From Hamadaea sp013361475 (GTDB lineage: Bacteria > Actinomycetota > Actinomycetes > Mycobacteriales > Micromonosporaceae), in the NCBI RefSeq assembly GCF_040654195.1, contig NZ_JBFAHM010000002.1, forward strand, positions 1-64,000: a DNA stretch of 64,000 nucleotides. The letters run 5' to 3'. The position numbers were made by a program, and so were the translations under genes. Position 1 is the stretch's first letter. Each line of letters opens with the position of its first letter. Under the pieces are notes generated by a model. It saw nothing but the letters and a program-made list of their open reading frames with translations, made no database searches and was not told where the DNA came from. Below are positions 48,201 to 57,800 of this stretch, one piece after another.

Positions 48201-50728
48201 GCGACGGCGGCACGGTCGTGACTCGTGACGTATCCGGTCAGCGTCCGGCCGGGGCCGACCTCGATGAACGCACGGTCGCCGTCGGAAGTCAGCAACCGCA
48301 GCGATTCGGAGAAGCGTACGCGGCCACGGAGGTGGCGCACCCAGTACATCGGATCGGTCGCCTCGTCGTCGGCGATCCACGTCCCGGTCGAGTTGGAGAC
48401 GAACGGGATGCTGGGCGGATTCAGCGTCGTCCGGTGGACCGCCTCGGCGAACGGCTCGAGAATCCCGTCCATCATCCGGGAGTGGAAGGCGTGCGAGGTG
48501 TGCAGCGGGCGACTGCTCACCCCCTGCAGGCTCAACTCCTCCTCGAGCCGGGCGATGTCGTCATGCGTTCCCGCCACCACACAGACACCGGGGGCGTTGA
48601 TCGCCGCAATGTCCAGGGACTCGTCGAGCATCGGGGCCAGCAGCTCCTCGGAGAGGGGCACCGCGAGCATCGCGCCACTCTCGACGGTCTGCATGAGCGC
48701 CCCGCGCTCGGCCACCAGACGCAGCGCGTCATCGCGGCTGAACACGCCGGCTAGGGCCGCCGCCACGTACTCGCCGACGCTGTGGCCGGCCATCGCAGTC
48801 GGTGTGATGCCCATCCCTTGCAGCGTCTTCGCCAGGGCGTACTCGACGGCGAAGAGGATCGGCTGGGTGTGGCAGGTCTGGTTCTGAGTCTCGGCGTCCG
48901 CGCGGAAGATCAGATCCAGCAGATCCAGGCCGTGCGATTCGCGCAAAACCGCCGCGCAGGCGTTCAGCTCCGCCCGGAACACCGGCTCCGCGTGGTAGAG
49001 CTCCATCGCCATCGCGGGATACTGCGCGCCCTGCCCCGGGAAGAGGAAGGTGGCGGTACGCCCGGACTTCGGCTGGAACGCGGGCAGGTCGACGGTGAGC
49101 CGCTCGGCGGCCGCCGCGGCGCTACCGGCCACCGCGTACCGCCGCAGTGCCAGCGGCTTGCGGCCGACGGTCAGCGTGTAGCTGACGTCGGCGAGTTCGT
49201 CGTCACCGCGGCCGAGGTGCTTGGCGACGTTCTCGGTCAGCTCGTCGAGCGCGGTCTGGACGTGGGCGGTCAACGGCACCAGCTGGACCGGCCTGCGTGC
49301 CGGGCGGGCGGCTGGGCGGTCCGGGGCCTGCTCGATGATCACGTTCGCGTTCGTGCCGCCGATGCCGAACGAGCTGATCGCCGCGCGACGCGGCGCCGTG
49401 CCGCCTGGCCAGGAACTGCGCTCGCGGTTCAGGTAGAAGGGGCTGCGCCCGAAATCGATCCGGGGGTTTGGCTCGTCGAAGTTCGCGACTGGCGCGAGCT
49501 GTCCGTCCTTGACGCTGCTCACCGCGTTGATCAACCCGGCGACGCCGGCGGCCGCGCCCAGGTGCCCGACGTTGGCCTTGATGGAGGCGATCGCGCAGTA
49601 GCCGGTCCGGTCGGTCCGCTCCCGGTATGCGGTGCTCAGCGCGCCGACCTCGATCGGGTCGCCGACGAGCGTGCCTGTGCCGTGCGCTTCGACGTAGCCG
49701 ATCGTCGACGGGTCGACATTGGCGTCGTTGAGCGCCGCGCGGACCACGGCGGCCTGGCCGGGCTTGCTCGGCGCGAAGAAGCCGTTCTTGTCGTTGCCGT
49801 CGTTGTTGATCGCCGACCCGCGAATGATCGCGTGGATGGGGTTGCGGTCGGCGAGCGCGGCAGCGAGGGGCTTGAGCAGCACGACGCCGACACCGTTGCC
49901 GAACACCGTGCCCCGGGCCTTGGCGTCGAACGGCCGGATCCGGCCGTCGGGCGAGTAGATTCCGCCCTCGTTGTAGACGTAGCCGCCCACCTCGGGAAGG
50001 CCGATCTCGACACCGCCGGCCAGGGCGACCTCACACTCACCGGCGCGCAACGCCTGGACCGCCGTGTGGATCGCGACGAGCGAGGTCGAGCAGGCGGTCA
50101 CCATGCTGATCGCCGGGCCGGTCAGGCCGAGCCGGAACGCGACGCTGGTGGCGAGGTAGTCGGTGTGATTGTTGATCATCGCCATGAGCGATCCGGTGCC
50201 GCGCATGATGGCGCCGTTCTGGAAGACGTTCTCCTCCAGGTAGGCGTTGTCCTTGGAGCCCGCATAGACGCCGACGCGGTCCTCGGACTGTCCGGGAACC
50301 ACGCCACCGTTTTCCAGAGCGGCGTGGCAGACCTCCAGGAACACGCGGAACTGCGGGTCGAGCAGTTGCGCCTCCCGTGCGCTCAAGCCGAACAGGTCCG
50401 CGTCGAACTTGTCCACGTCGCCCAGGATGGGCGCGGCACGCACGTACGCGGGGTTGGCGAGCTGGGCATCGGTGGCGCCGTTGGCACGTAGTTCGTCCTC
50501 GTCGAAAAAGGAGATGGACTCCACGCCCGCCAGCAGGTTCTGGCGGAACTGCTCAATGGACTTGGCGCCAGGAAAGCGGCCCGCCATGCCGATGATCGCG
50601 ACGGGCTGCCCCGGCTGGCGAATGATCTTCGACTGCGCAGCACCTGGGTGAAGAGCCATGCGAGTCATGCTGGGTGGATGTGGACGGGCTATCAAGGCCG
50701 AGCCCGGCTCCTGGCGACAACTCGCCAT
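45272..50728 (-). CDS. Type I polyketide synthase, KS-AT-KR-DH-carrier
   Basis: 1818 residues from ATG 50728 (AGGAAGG upstream); ATG 50659 is a shorter alternative. KS about 42-465 with Cys213 (TACSTS), His349 (EAHGTGT), His389 (KANVGH). AT about 557-850 with Ser650 (GHSVGE) and HAFHS at 746-750, the malonyl-CoA type. KR about 1145-1325 with TGGLGGLG (1150-1157), Ser1293, Tyr1306. DH about 1370-1635 with HxxxGxxxxP at 1399-1408 and Asp1556, the usual H/Q after it being Gly. Carrier near 1725-1795 (GGNSL, Ser1752), more PCP- than ACP-like. KR before DH is unusual for AT-containing modules. No loading domain or TE: it must receive or pass a chain to another protein. Confidence 0.95.
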   Translation of the reverse strand: MASCRQEPGSALIARPHPPSMTRMALHPGAAQSKIIRQPGQPVAIIGMAGRFPGAKSIEQFRQNLLAGVESISFFDEDELRANGATDAQLANPAYVRAAPILGDVDKFDADLFGLSAREAQLLDPQFRVFLEVCHAALENGGVVPGQSEDRVGVYAGSKDNAYLEENVFQNGAIMRGTGSLMAMINNHTDYLATSVAFRLGLTGPAISMVTACSTSLVAIHTAVQALRAGECEVALAGGVEIGLPEVGGYVYNEGGIYSPDGRIRPFDAKARGTVFGNGVGVVLLKPLAAALADRNPIHAIIRGSAINNDGNDKNGFFAPSKPGQAAVVRAALNDANVDPSTIGYVEAHGTGTLVGDPIEVGALSTAYRERTDRTGYCAIASIKANVGHLGAAAGVAGLINAVSSVKDGQLAPVANFDEPNPRIDFGRSPFYLNRERSSWPGGTAPRRAAISSFGIGGTNANVIIEQAPDRPAARPARRPVQLVPLTAHVQTALDELTENVAKHLGRGDDELADVSYTLTVGRKPLALRRYAVAGSAAAAAERLTVDLPAFQPKSGRTATFLFPGQGAQYPAMAMELYHAEPVFRAELNACAAVLRESHGLDLLDLIFRADAETQNQTCHTQPILFAVEYALAKTLQGMGITPTAMAGHSVGEYVAAALAGVFSRDDALRLVAERGALMQTVESGAMLAVPLSEELLAPMLDESLDIAAINAPGVCVVAGTHDDIARLEEELSLQGVSSRPLHTSHAFHSRMMDGILEPFAEAVHRTTLNPPSIPFVSNSTGTWIADDEATDPMYWVRHLRGRVRFSESLRLLTSDGDRAFIEVGPGRTLTGYVTSHDRAAVAVPAMRHPKQQQSDVEVLLTGVGRLWAEGVDVDWSQFWSDEQRSLVQLPEYPYQRHRYWIDPDPEGGSGEVAVAGTPVKVGAYTAPVWLESVPPVAGSASGVWITLGRPGDTVLVRLAELAGAAGAKVVVATTEDELIDALAGRGGNDREKVTIVHGLCLGERPAGTGESEYANTWLRDGFHSGLTILQEAARQLAGTPVELVFVTSQMQDVAGDGLIEPAKSALLGLVKLVPKEMESVSCRSVDFGADLAVERVAGQLFAEITAGGSEQQVAYRGRKRWSWSYASTPLQAPDGVPVMLRPGGVYLLTGGLGGLGLVLARQLAAQVQAKVVLLGRSGLPDREHWAEILSTTPDSPQARRIRAVREVEAAGGQVMVLAADVTDAAAMRAVNDAVRAEFGAVDGVFHLAAVAGGGMLETRSHADAAAVLAPKVQGTYLLEEIFHPRLMVLYSSIAVLSADFGLGDYVGANAVLDAFAQSRWARGQHTVSINWPPFAEVGMANDVLAPAVFDHIALGGASGEGPRTAVRHPMLQSRTEVDAVTTHFGINLSHSLWVLAEHKLNGIPTMPGTGIVELVRAAYAELTGSETAEITDLTLVQPLVAHAGLRCHLELRRADDGGFEVAIRAHDGNEYAKGRVGPLTSEAPGRRDLTVMRESSGDVGVPDAAEWDGPLAFGPRWTGIQSVRSAEATEFVTVELADRFRADEDTYYVHPAVLDCAIGLGQIIRGTGQYLPFSYGRLSVRGPLAGRVHSIIGHLDDTRGEVSSTNVSVVDDDGNELVSVERFMLFRMPEHLAASMKAEPATSGPLDDEVLPQQGEEALRLILGSGAGPQVIWCPEGLDVRIRRTSRVNREAVTEQLTAQSGMVGAPRTLTTPYVAPESDVERILVGLWSETVGVERIGVEDDFFDLGGNSLFAVQLVARISHRFSIDVSAALLFDSRNVRTLATAIEAALIEKVASLSEDEARQALEALGTAANVG

Positions 50729-50768
50729 GCGCCTTCCTAGTAGTGGGAGGCGCTTGCATTCTTTGACG

Positions 50769-51797
50769 ATGTGGCTTGACTCGCTGACGCCGACTCCGGT
50801 GTCAGAGCTTCTGGTGACATACGCCGGGAAGCATCATCGGATGTTGGTCAAGCACGAGAGCTACCTGGCTTCTGGATCCGTGAAGGAACGCACGGCCATC
50901 GGACTGCTCCGGGCGCTGGACCGGCAGGAGCCCCTGACGCCCGGGACGGTGGTGGTCGAGTCCACCTCGGGCAATCTCGGTATCGCGCTCGCCCATCAGC
51001 TCGCCCGCATCGGCGGACGGTTGATCGCGGTCATCGACCCGAAGACTCCCGTCGCCACCCGGCAGTTGCTGATCGCCGCGGGCGCCACACTGCACATGGT
51101 CGACGAGGATGACGGCCACGGTGGTTACCTGCTGACCCGGCTCGCGACCGTGCGGGCGCTGATCACGGCACACCCCGGCTACCGCTGGACCAACCAGTAC
51201 GGGAGCGAGGCGAACCCGGAGATCCACGCCCAGACCACCGGCCCCGAGATCCTCTGCCAGGGCGGACCCGAACTGGACGCCGTCTACGTCGCCGTCTCCA
51301 CCGGAGGCACGCTCGCCGGAATCGCCCGCCACGTACGCGGCACCGGACGGCCGATCCGGCTGATCGCGGTCGACGCGTACGCCTCCATGGCCAGCGGTCC
51401 GCCGGCGTCTCAGGCGACCACCGCCGATGCCCGCCTGCTGCCGGGCATCGGCGCCAGCCGGCAGTCGTCCTTCCTCACCCCGCAAAGCTTCGACACCCGC
51501 CACATGGTGCGCGACAGCGACGCGATCGCGATGTGCCGGATGCTGCGTGAAGACACCGACATCGGAGTGGGCGGGTCGGCCGGCTGCGTACTGAGCGCCT
51601 GCGTCACGGATCTGACGTCCGCTGAGGCACCCACACGCCCGCTGTGCCTGGCGCCGGACGACGCCGCCAAGTATGAAGACTCCGTCTACAGCGACGAGTG
51701 GCTGGAGCAGGTGAAGCTCGTCGAGGCCGTCCACGCCACCATCGAGCGATGGCGGGCCGACGGCCTGGCCTTCAAGTCGACCGAGCCGCAGATTTAG
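50769..51797 (+). CDS. SbnA-like PLP-dependent enzyme (2,3-diaminopropionate pathway type)
   Basis: 342 residues from ATG 50769; TTG 50763 or TTG 50754 are possible since GGGAGG lies at 50745-50750. Cysteine-synthase fold: PLP Lys in SGSVKERTA, phosphate loop ESTSGNLGIALA and VSTGGTLAGIARH. Family-specific DGHGGYLLTRLATVRALI and WTNQYGSEANPEIHAQTTGPEIL match SbnA, which joins O-phosphoserine and glutamate to N-(2-amino-2-carboxyethyl)glutamate, the precursor of 2,3-diaminopropionate. The usual partner SbnB is not in the window, so it may lie to the right or the enzyme makes another beta-substituted alanine. The only rightward gene of the core cluster, between PKS and NRPS. Confidence 0.85.
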   Translation: MWLDSLTPTPVSELLVTYAGKHHRMLVKHESYLASGSVKERTAIGLLRALDRQEPLTPGTVVVESTSGNLGIALAHQLARIGGRLIAVIDPKTPVATRQLLIAAGATLHMVDEDDGHGGYLLTRLATVRALITAHPGYRWTNQYGSEANPEIHAQTTGPEILCQGGPELDAVYVAVSTGGTLAGIARHVRGTGRPIRLIAVDAYASMASGPPASQATTADARLLPGIGASRQSSFLTPQSFDTRHMVRDSDAIAMCRMLREDTDIGVGGSAGCVLSACVTDLTSAEAPTRPLCLAPDDAAKYEDSVYSDEWLEQVKLVEAVHATIERWRADGLAFKSTEPQI

Positions 51798-51830
51798 CGA
51801 GGTCGTTCTCCGGCCAGGCCAACGTCCTCG

Positions 51831-54800
51831 TCAGCGACCGCTCTCCGGCCGCACCACCCCCGCCAGCACCTGCGCCAGCCCCGCCACGTGCGGCGGCAGC
51901 ATCGAAGTGACGTTTCCGCCGCTCACGCGATGAACGGTGACCTCGGTGGCCAGCTTCTCCCAGTGCCCGAGGTATTCAGCCAGGCTCAGCCCGGCCAGGC
52001 TGTCGTGCACACCACCCGCCAGCTCGTCGCAGGCCAGCAGGTGAAGCGCACCGGCGTACGGGCCGAACCGGTAGGGCAGCCGGGCCTCGACCTGGCTGCG
52101 CCAGCTCTTCACCGCGATCGGCCAGATCTCTTCCAGGTCCGGGTCGTCCAACGCGTCGTGGAAGGCTTCCACCACGATGGAGGGCAGCAGCTCGGCGATC
52201 CGCGCCTGCAGCCGCTGGATCTGCTCCGGGTCGGTCTCCACGGCGAGCCGCTCGTACGCGTCGTCGCACTCCGCGAGCTGCCGCAGATTCTCGCCGCCGC
52301 CGACCTGGGCCTCGGCGACCTGAAGCACCGGATCGTGCAAGATCAGCGTCACCTGCTCGCCCGAGTCGCTCAGCGTGCGGGCCATCTCCCAGCCGATCGG
52401 CGCGCCACCGCACCAGGCGAAGATGTGGTACGGGCCCGCCGGCTGCGACGCCCGGAGGTCCGCCAGGTAGCCCGCCGCCAGATCCGCCATGGACGTCGCG
52501 GCCCGGGCCGGATTCGTCAGTCCCGGGTGCTGGAAGGCGCCGACGTCCAGCCACTCCGGCAGATGCTGGGTGAGTCGCTGGTACCAGTGCGCGCTGCCGC
52601 CGCCGGGATGTACACAGTAGAGCGCGGGGGCGTCCTGTTCCCGATGCCTGAACCACACGAGATCGGTGCCGGATTGGTTGTCGAGCACCGACAGTACGTT
52701 CGGCGCTCGCGTCGCGGCCTGCGGGGCGCCGGCGTCCTCGGACGGGACGACGTGCAGGAGCGGGGCTATCCAGGAGGCCATCCCCGCCACCGTCCGGCGC
52801 AACAGCACTTCAGTCGGCGAGACGGGGAGTTCCAGCTCGCGGCCCAGCCGGATCGCGATGCGCATCGCGCCCAGCGAGTTCCCGCCCGCGTCGGCGAAGT
52901 CCTGCTCGACGTCGACCGGGCCGCCGCCGAGCTCGTTGTGCCACACCCTAGCCACGATCTTCTCCAGCGGCGTCCGCGGTGGCGTCAGGCTCTTGCCGGT
53001 GGACGCCTCGTCGGGCCGCGGAAGCGCCCGGCGGTCGAGCTTCCCGCTGCTCGTCGTCGGCAGTTCGGCGAGCACGATGAAGTGGGAGGGCACCAGCAGC
53101 GCGGGAAGCCGGGTACGCGCCAGCCGCCTCACCTCGCCGACGTCGATCGGCTCAGCTCCGGGCTGTCCCACGAGGTACGCGACCAGTGAAGACCGCTTGC
53201 CGTCCAGGAACGGAACCACGACCGCGCTACGGACGGCAGGGTGAGCGGTCAGCACTTCTTCGATCTCGCCCGGTTCGAGCCGGACCCCGGCGAACTTGAC
53301 TTGATCGTCGATCCGGCCGACGAACTCCAGCAGGTCCCCGTCCAGCCGGCGCACGAGATCGCCGGTGCGATAGAGCCGCTCACCGGGTTGCCCGAACGGG
53401 TCGGGCACGAAGGCCGCCGCGGTGGCGCCGGGGCGTCCGGCGTATCCGTACGCCAGGCCGACCCCGCCGAGGTACAGCTCGCCGGGCACACCGACCGGCA
53501 CCGGGTTCAGCTGGGGATCGAGCACGTGTACGCGCATGCCCGTGACCGGCTTGCCGATGGGCACGTCGACGGCGTACGGCGACCGGCCGGGCGCCACCTC
53601 CTGCCCGATGCACACGATCGACGCCTCCGTCGGACCGTAGTGGTTGTGCATGCGGGCCGTCGAGCGTGCTTGGAAACGCCGAACGGTCGGCCAGTGGAGC
53701 GCCTCGCCCAGGCAGACCACTTCGCGCAGGCAGTCCGGCACCGTCTCGACGGTGTCGAGGAAAATGTCCAACATGGACGGCACGAAGGACGCGTGCGTGA
53801 CCCCGTGCCGGCCGATGAAGGCGGCCAGGCCGACCGGATCGAGGTGAAGGTCCGGCGGCGGCACCACCACCGTGGCGCCGTACATCAAGGGCCAGAAGAA
53901 CTCCGGCACCGAGACGTCGAAGGTGTACGGCGTCTTCTGGATCACGCCGTCGCCCGTCCCCACCGGCATCTGCGACTGCAGCCAATGCGCGTAGTTCGCC
54001 GCTCCCGCGTGCGGGACCCGGACACCCTTGGGCCCACCGGTCGAACCGGAGGTGAACAAGACGTAGGCGACGTCCCCGGGGATCGCCCGGCCGGCATCCT
54101 GCTCAGGCCCGGTGAACTCCGGGGTCACGACGGAAATCGGCAAACCGGCGAGCCGGTCGTGGAGATCCTCGTCCGCGATCACCAGTACGGCTCCGCCCGC
54201 CGCGACTCGTTCGCGCAGCCGGGACGGCGGGTCGTTGGGGTCCAGCGGCAGGTACGCCGCGCCGGCCGCCAGGACGCCGAACAGCGTCCGAACCAGGACA
54301 CGACTACGGCGCATGCAGACGGCCACCGTCTGCCCGCCCTCCACGCCGGCCGCGGTCAGCCGGCGGGCCAACGCCGTCGCCTCGCCGGCCAGGGACGCGT
54401 ACGTGACTTCGCCCGCGTCGTCACGGATGGCGACCGCGTCCGGCATACGGCGCGCCTGCGCGAAGAACGGACCGTGCAGGGTGGTCACCGGCAGTGCTTC
54501 GTGCTCCGTGGCCGACGCCAGCTCCGCGAGCTGCGCCGGGGAGAGGACGGGCCCGCCCGCATGACCATCGACATCGGTGAGCATCTGCCGCAGAACACGG
54601 TGGTACGCGTCGGCCAGCCAAGCGAGCCGCTCCGGCCGAACGCGCTCGCCGGGGGCGGTGAACGCGACGGCACCGGGCAGCACGGTGACCGCCAACGGGA
54701 ACTCGTTCGGGCTGTCGTCGTCGGTCCGGGTGACCTCCACCCCGCTGCCGTCGAGCAGGTAGAAGTCCAGGAAGTTGAAGACCGCCTCGAACAACGGCTC

Positions 54801-57800
54801 GGACGTGCCGGCCAGCGTACGCATCGCCGGGAGCGCGAACCGCCGGTGCGGCAGGAGTGCCGTCTCGGCGGCGGCGGCGGCCTGAAGGAGATCCCGCCAG
54901 GTTCCCTTGGGCCGCGCACCGGGGATCGGCACCGTGTTCAGGTACATCCCGAGCACCTCGTCGCCGCCGCTCACCTCGGGACGGCCGTTGCACACCAGCC
55001 CGCACAGGAAGGTGTCCAGCGGCGTGATCGCGCTCATCACCTTGAGGAAGGCGGCGAAGAAGATGCTCTTGACCGGCACTCCGGTGACCTTGGCCAGATC
55101 CCGGATCTCGGCCGCCTCGACGCCGATGGGCTGCATCACGGTGTGCGCCGGACTCGTCGTCCCGCCCCACTCCTGCGGCAGACGCAAGGTCTGCGAATCA
55201 GCCAGAACACCGGCCCAGAAGTCCCGGCTCACCGGGTCGGCGATCGCCTTGTGCTCGGCGGCGACGAAGTCCGCCCACCGCCGGACCGGCGGCGTCAGCG
55301 GCGCCGACGGCTCACCCGCACGGATGGCCGTGTAGCGATCCATCACCTCCCGGAGCAGCGAGTTGTGGCTCCACCCGTCGAGGATGACGTGGCATTCCAT
55401 CCAGGCCAGGGTCCAGCGAGTCGGCGAGGTGCGGTACGCGTACAGCCGCCAGAGCGGAGCCTCGCCGATGTCCATCGGCCGCAGCCGCTGTTGCTGGGTG
55501 GCCTGCCGGATCTGCCTGGCCTGCTCCTCGTCGGTGAGCCCGGTCAGGTCTTGGACGCTGATCTCCACCTCGGCCTCGGCGTGCACGAGTTGCAGCGGCT
55601 CCCCGTAGCTCACCAGGTCGAAGGAGGTACGCAGCACCTCATGCCGGCGGACGACCTCGCGGACGGCCCCGCGCAACGCCGCCTCGGACAGCTCGGCACC
55701 GTCGTCGATGAAGTAGAGCGTCACGTTTTGATAAGGCAGCCGCTGAGCGTCGGACATCATCTCGTACAGCATTCCGGCCTGCACCTGCGTCACCGGGTAG
55801 GCGTCGACGACGCCGTCGGGCAGGCTGGCGCGATCGGCGGGCGAGATCTGGCTGAACGGCTCGGCGGCCGACTCCTCTGCCGTCGCGTCGGTCCTGGTGG
55901 CGACCGCGCTCAGGGCCGCGGGCGTACGGTGCTGGAACAGATCCTGCACCGTGATGCCGACACCCTGATCCTTCAGCGCCCCGACCAGGCGGATGGCCCG
56001 CATCGAGTCGCCGCCCAGGGCGAAGAAGTCGTCGTCCGCGCCGATCCGGTCGACGCCGAGGACCTCCGCCCAAACCGACGTCATGAGCACCTGCTCGGCG
56101 TTCTGCGGAGCCACGTAGTCCGCGTCCAGCTCGCGGGTCACCGCCGGGGCGGGCAGTGCCCGCCTGTCGATCTTTCCGCTGCTCGTCAAGGGCAGCTCGG
56201 GAAGGAATACGTAGCGGCCCGGCACCATCGCCGCCGGCAACAGCCCGACCAGGTACGCCCGCAGCTCGCCCGGGGTGAGCTCGATGTCGCCCCGGCTCAC
56301 CACATACGCGGCGAGTTGCGCGATGCCGCCCGCGGGCCGGTGCACGACGACGGCCGCCGCAGCGATCCGGGGATGCTCAGCGAGCCGCGCCTCGATCTCG
56401 CCCAGCTCGATCCGAACCCCGTGGAGCTTCACCTGATGGTCGGTGCGACCGAGGAACTCGATCGTCCCGTCGCGCCGCCATCGCACCAAGTCACCCGTGC
56501 GGTACATCCGGCTGCCGGGAACCGCCGCGAACGGGTCGGGCAGGAACCGCTCCGCGGTGATCTCCGGACGCCGCAGATAACCTTGGGCCAGGCCGACTCC
56601 GGCCAGGTAAAGCTCTCCCGGGCAGCCCACCGGCGCGGGCGAGAGATGCTGATCCAGTACGTAGACCATCATGTTGCTGATCGGTCCGCCGATCGGGACC
56701 GTGGGCGCGACCGAGTCGGCCAGGTCGGCCGGGCGGATCTGGAACGCCGTGACGTCGACCGAAGCCTCGGTCGGCCCGTAGAGATTGTGCAGCGTCGCGC
56801 CGGACCAGCGGATGAAACGGCGAGCCGTGATCGTGCGCAAGGCCTCGCCGCTGCAGAAGACGTGCCGCAGGCTGGGCGGCCCCGCCGGGACGGCGTCGAG
56901 GTAGGCGTCCAGCACGGAGGGCACGAAGTGGACGTGCGTGATCTCCTCCCGCCGGATCGTCGCGTCGAGCAACGTGGGGTCACGATGCTCGCCGGGGGCC
57001 GCCATCACGAGCGTCGCGCCGAACATCAACGGCCAGAAGAACTCCCACACCGAGACGTCGAAGGTGTACGGCGTCTTCTGGAGCACACGATCGCCGGGTC
57101 GCAGCTGGTACGCACGCTGCATCCAGTCCAGCCGGTTGACGATGCCACGATGGTCGATCATGACGCCCTTGGGCGTACCGGTCGAGCCGGACGTGAAGAT
57201 CACGTACGCCCGGTCGCCGGGGCCGACGACGGGCAGCTCGACATCCTCCGGCCCCGCTTCGTCCGGCGAGATGATCGTCGCCTCGCCCGCCAGCTTCTCC
57301 GCTACGTCAGGCCGGGCCACGACCAGACCAGCGCCTGCCTGGCCGACGACGGACCGAAGCCGGTTGGACGGATCTTCCGGGTCGAGCGGAAGGTACGCGG
57401 CTCCCGCTTTGAGAATGGCGAGCAGCGTGCAGACCAGTTCCAGACTCCGGGGCAGGCATACGCCGACCACGTCGCCGCGGCGTACCCCGAGGCTGCGGAG
57501 CAGCTTCGCGAGCGAATCGGAGCGTCGATCCAAGTCGCGATAGGACAGATCGACACCGTCGGCGCGAACGGCGATCGCGTCGCTGCCCGCGTGTTCACCG
57601 ATGATGTCGTGCAGCGTTGCGTCCCGCACTGCCTGCGGAACTCCGGTCGACTGCCCCAACAGCCGGCTTCGTTCCTCGTCGCCCAGCCATCGCAGCCGGG
57701 CGACCGGCATATCTGGTTCGTCCACTGCGTGCCCGAGCAGGCGCACGAAACGATCGGCCAGGGCCTGCATCGTCTCCCGGTCGAACAGTGCCGTGGCGTA

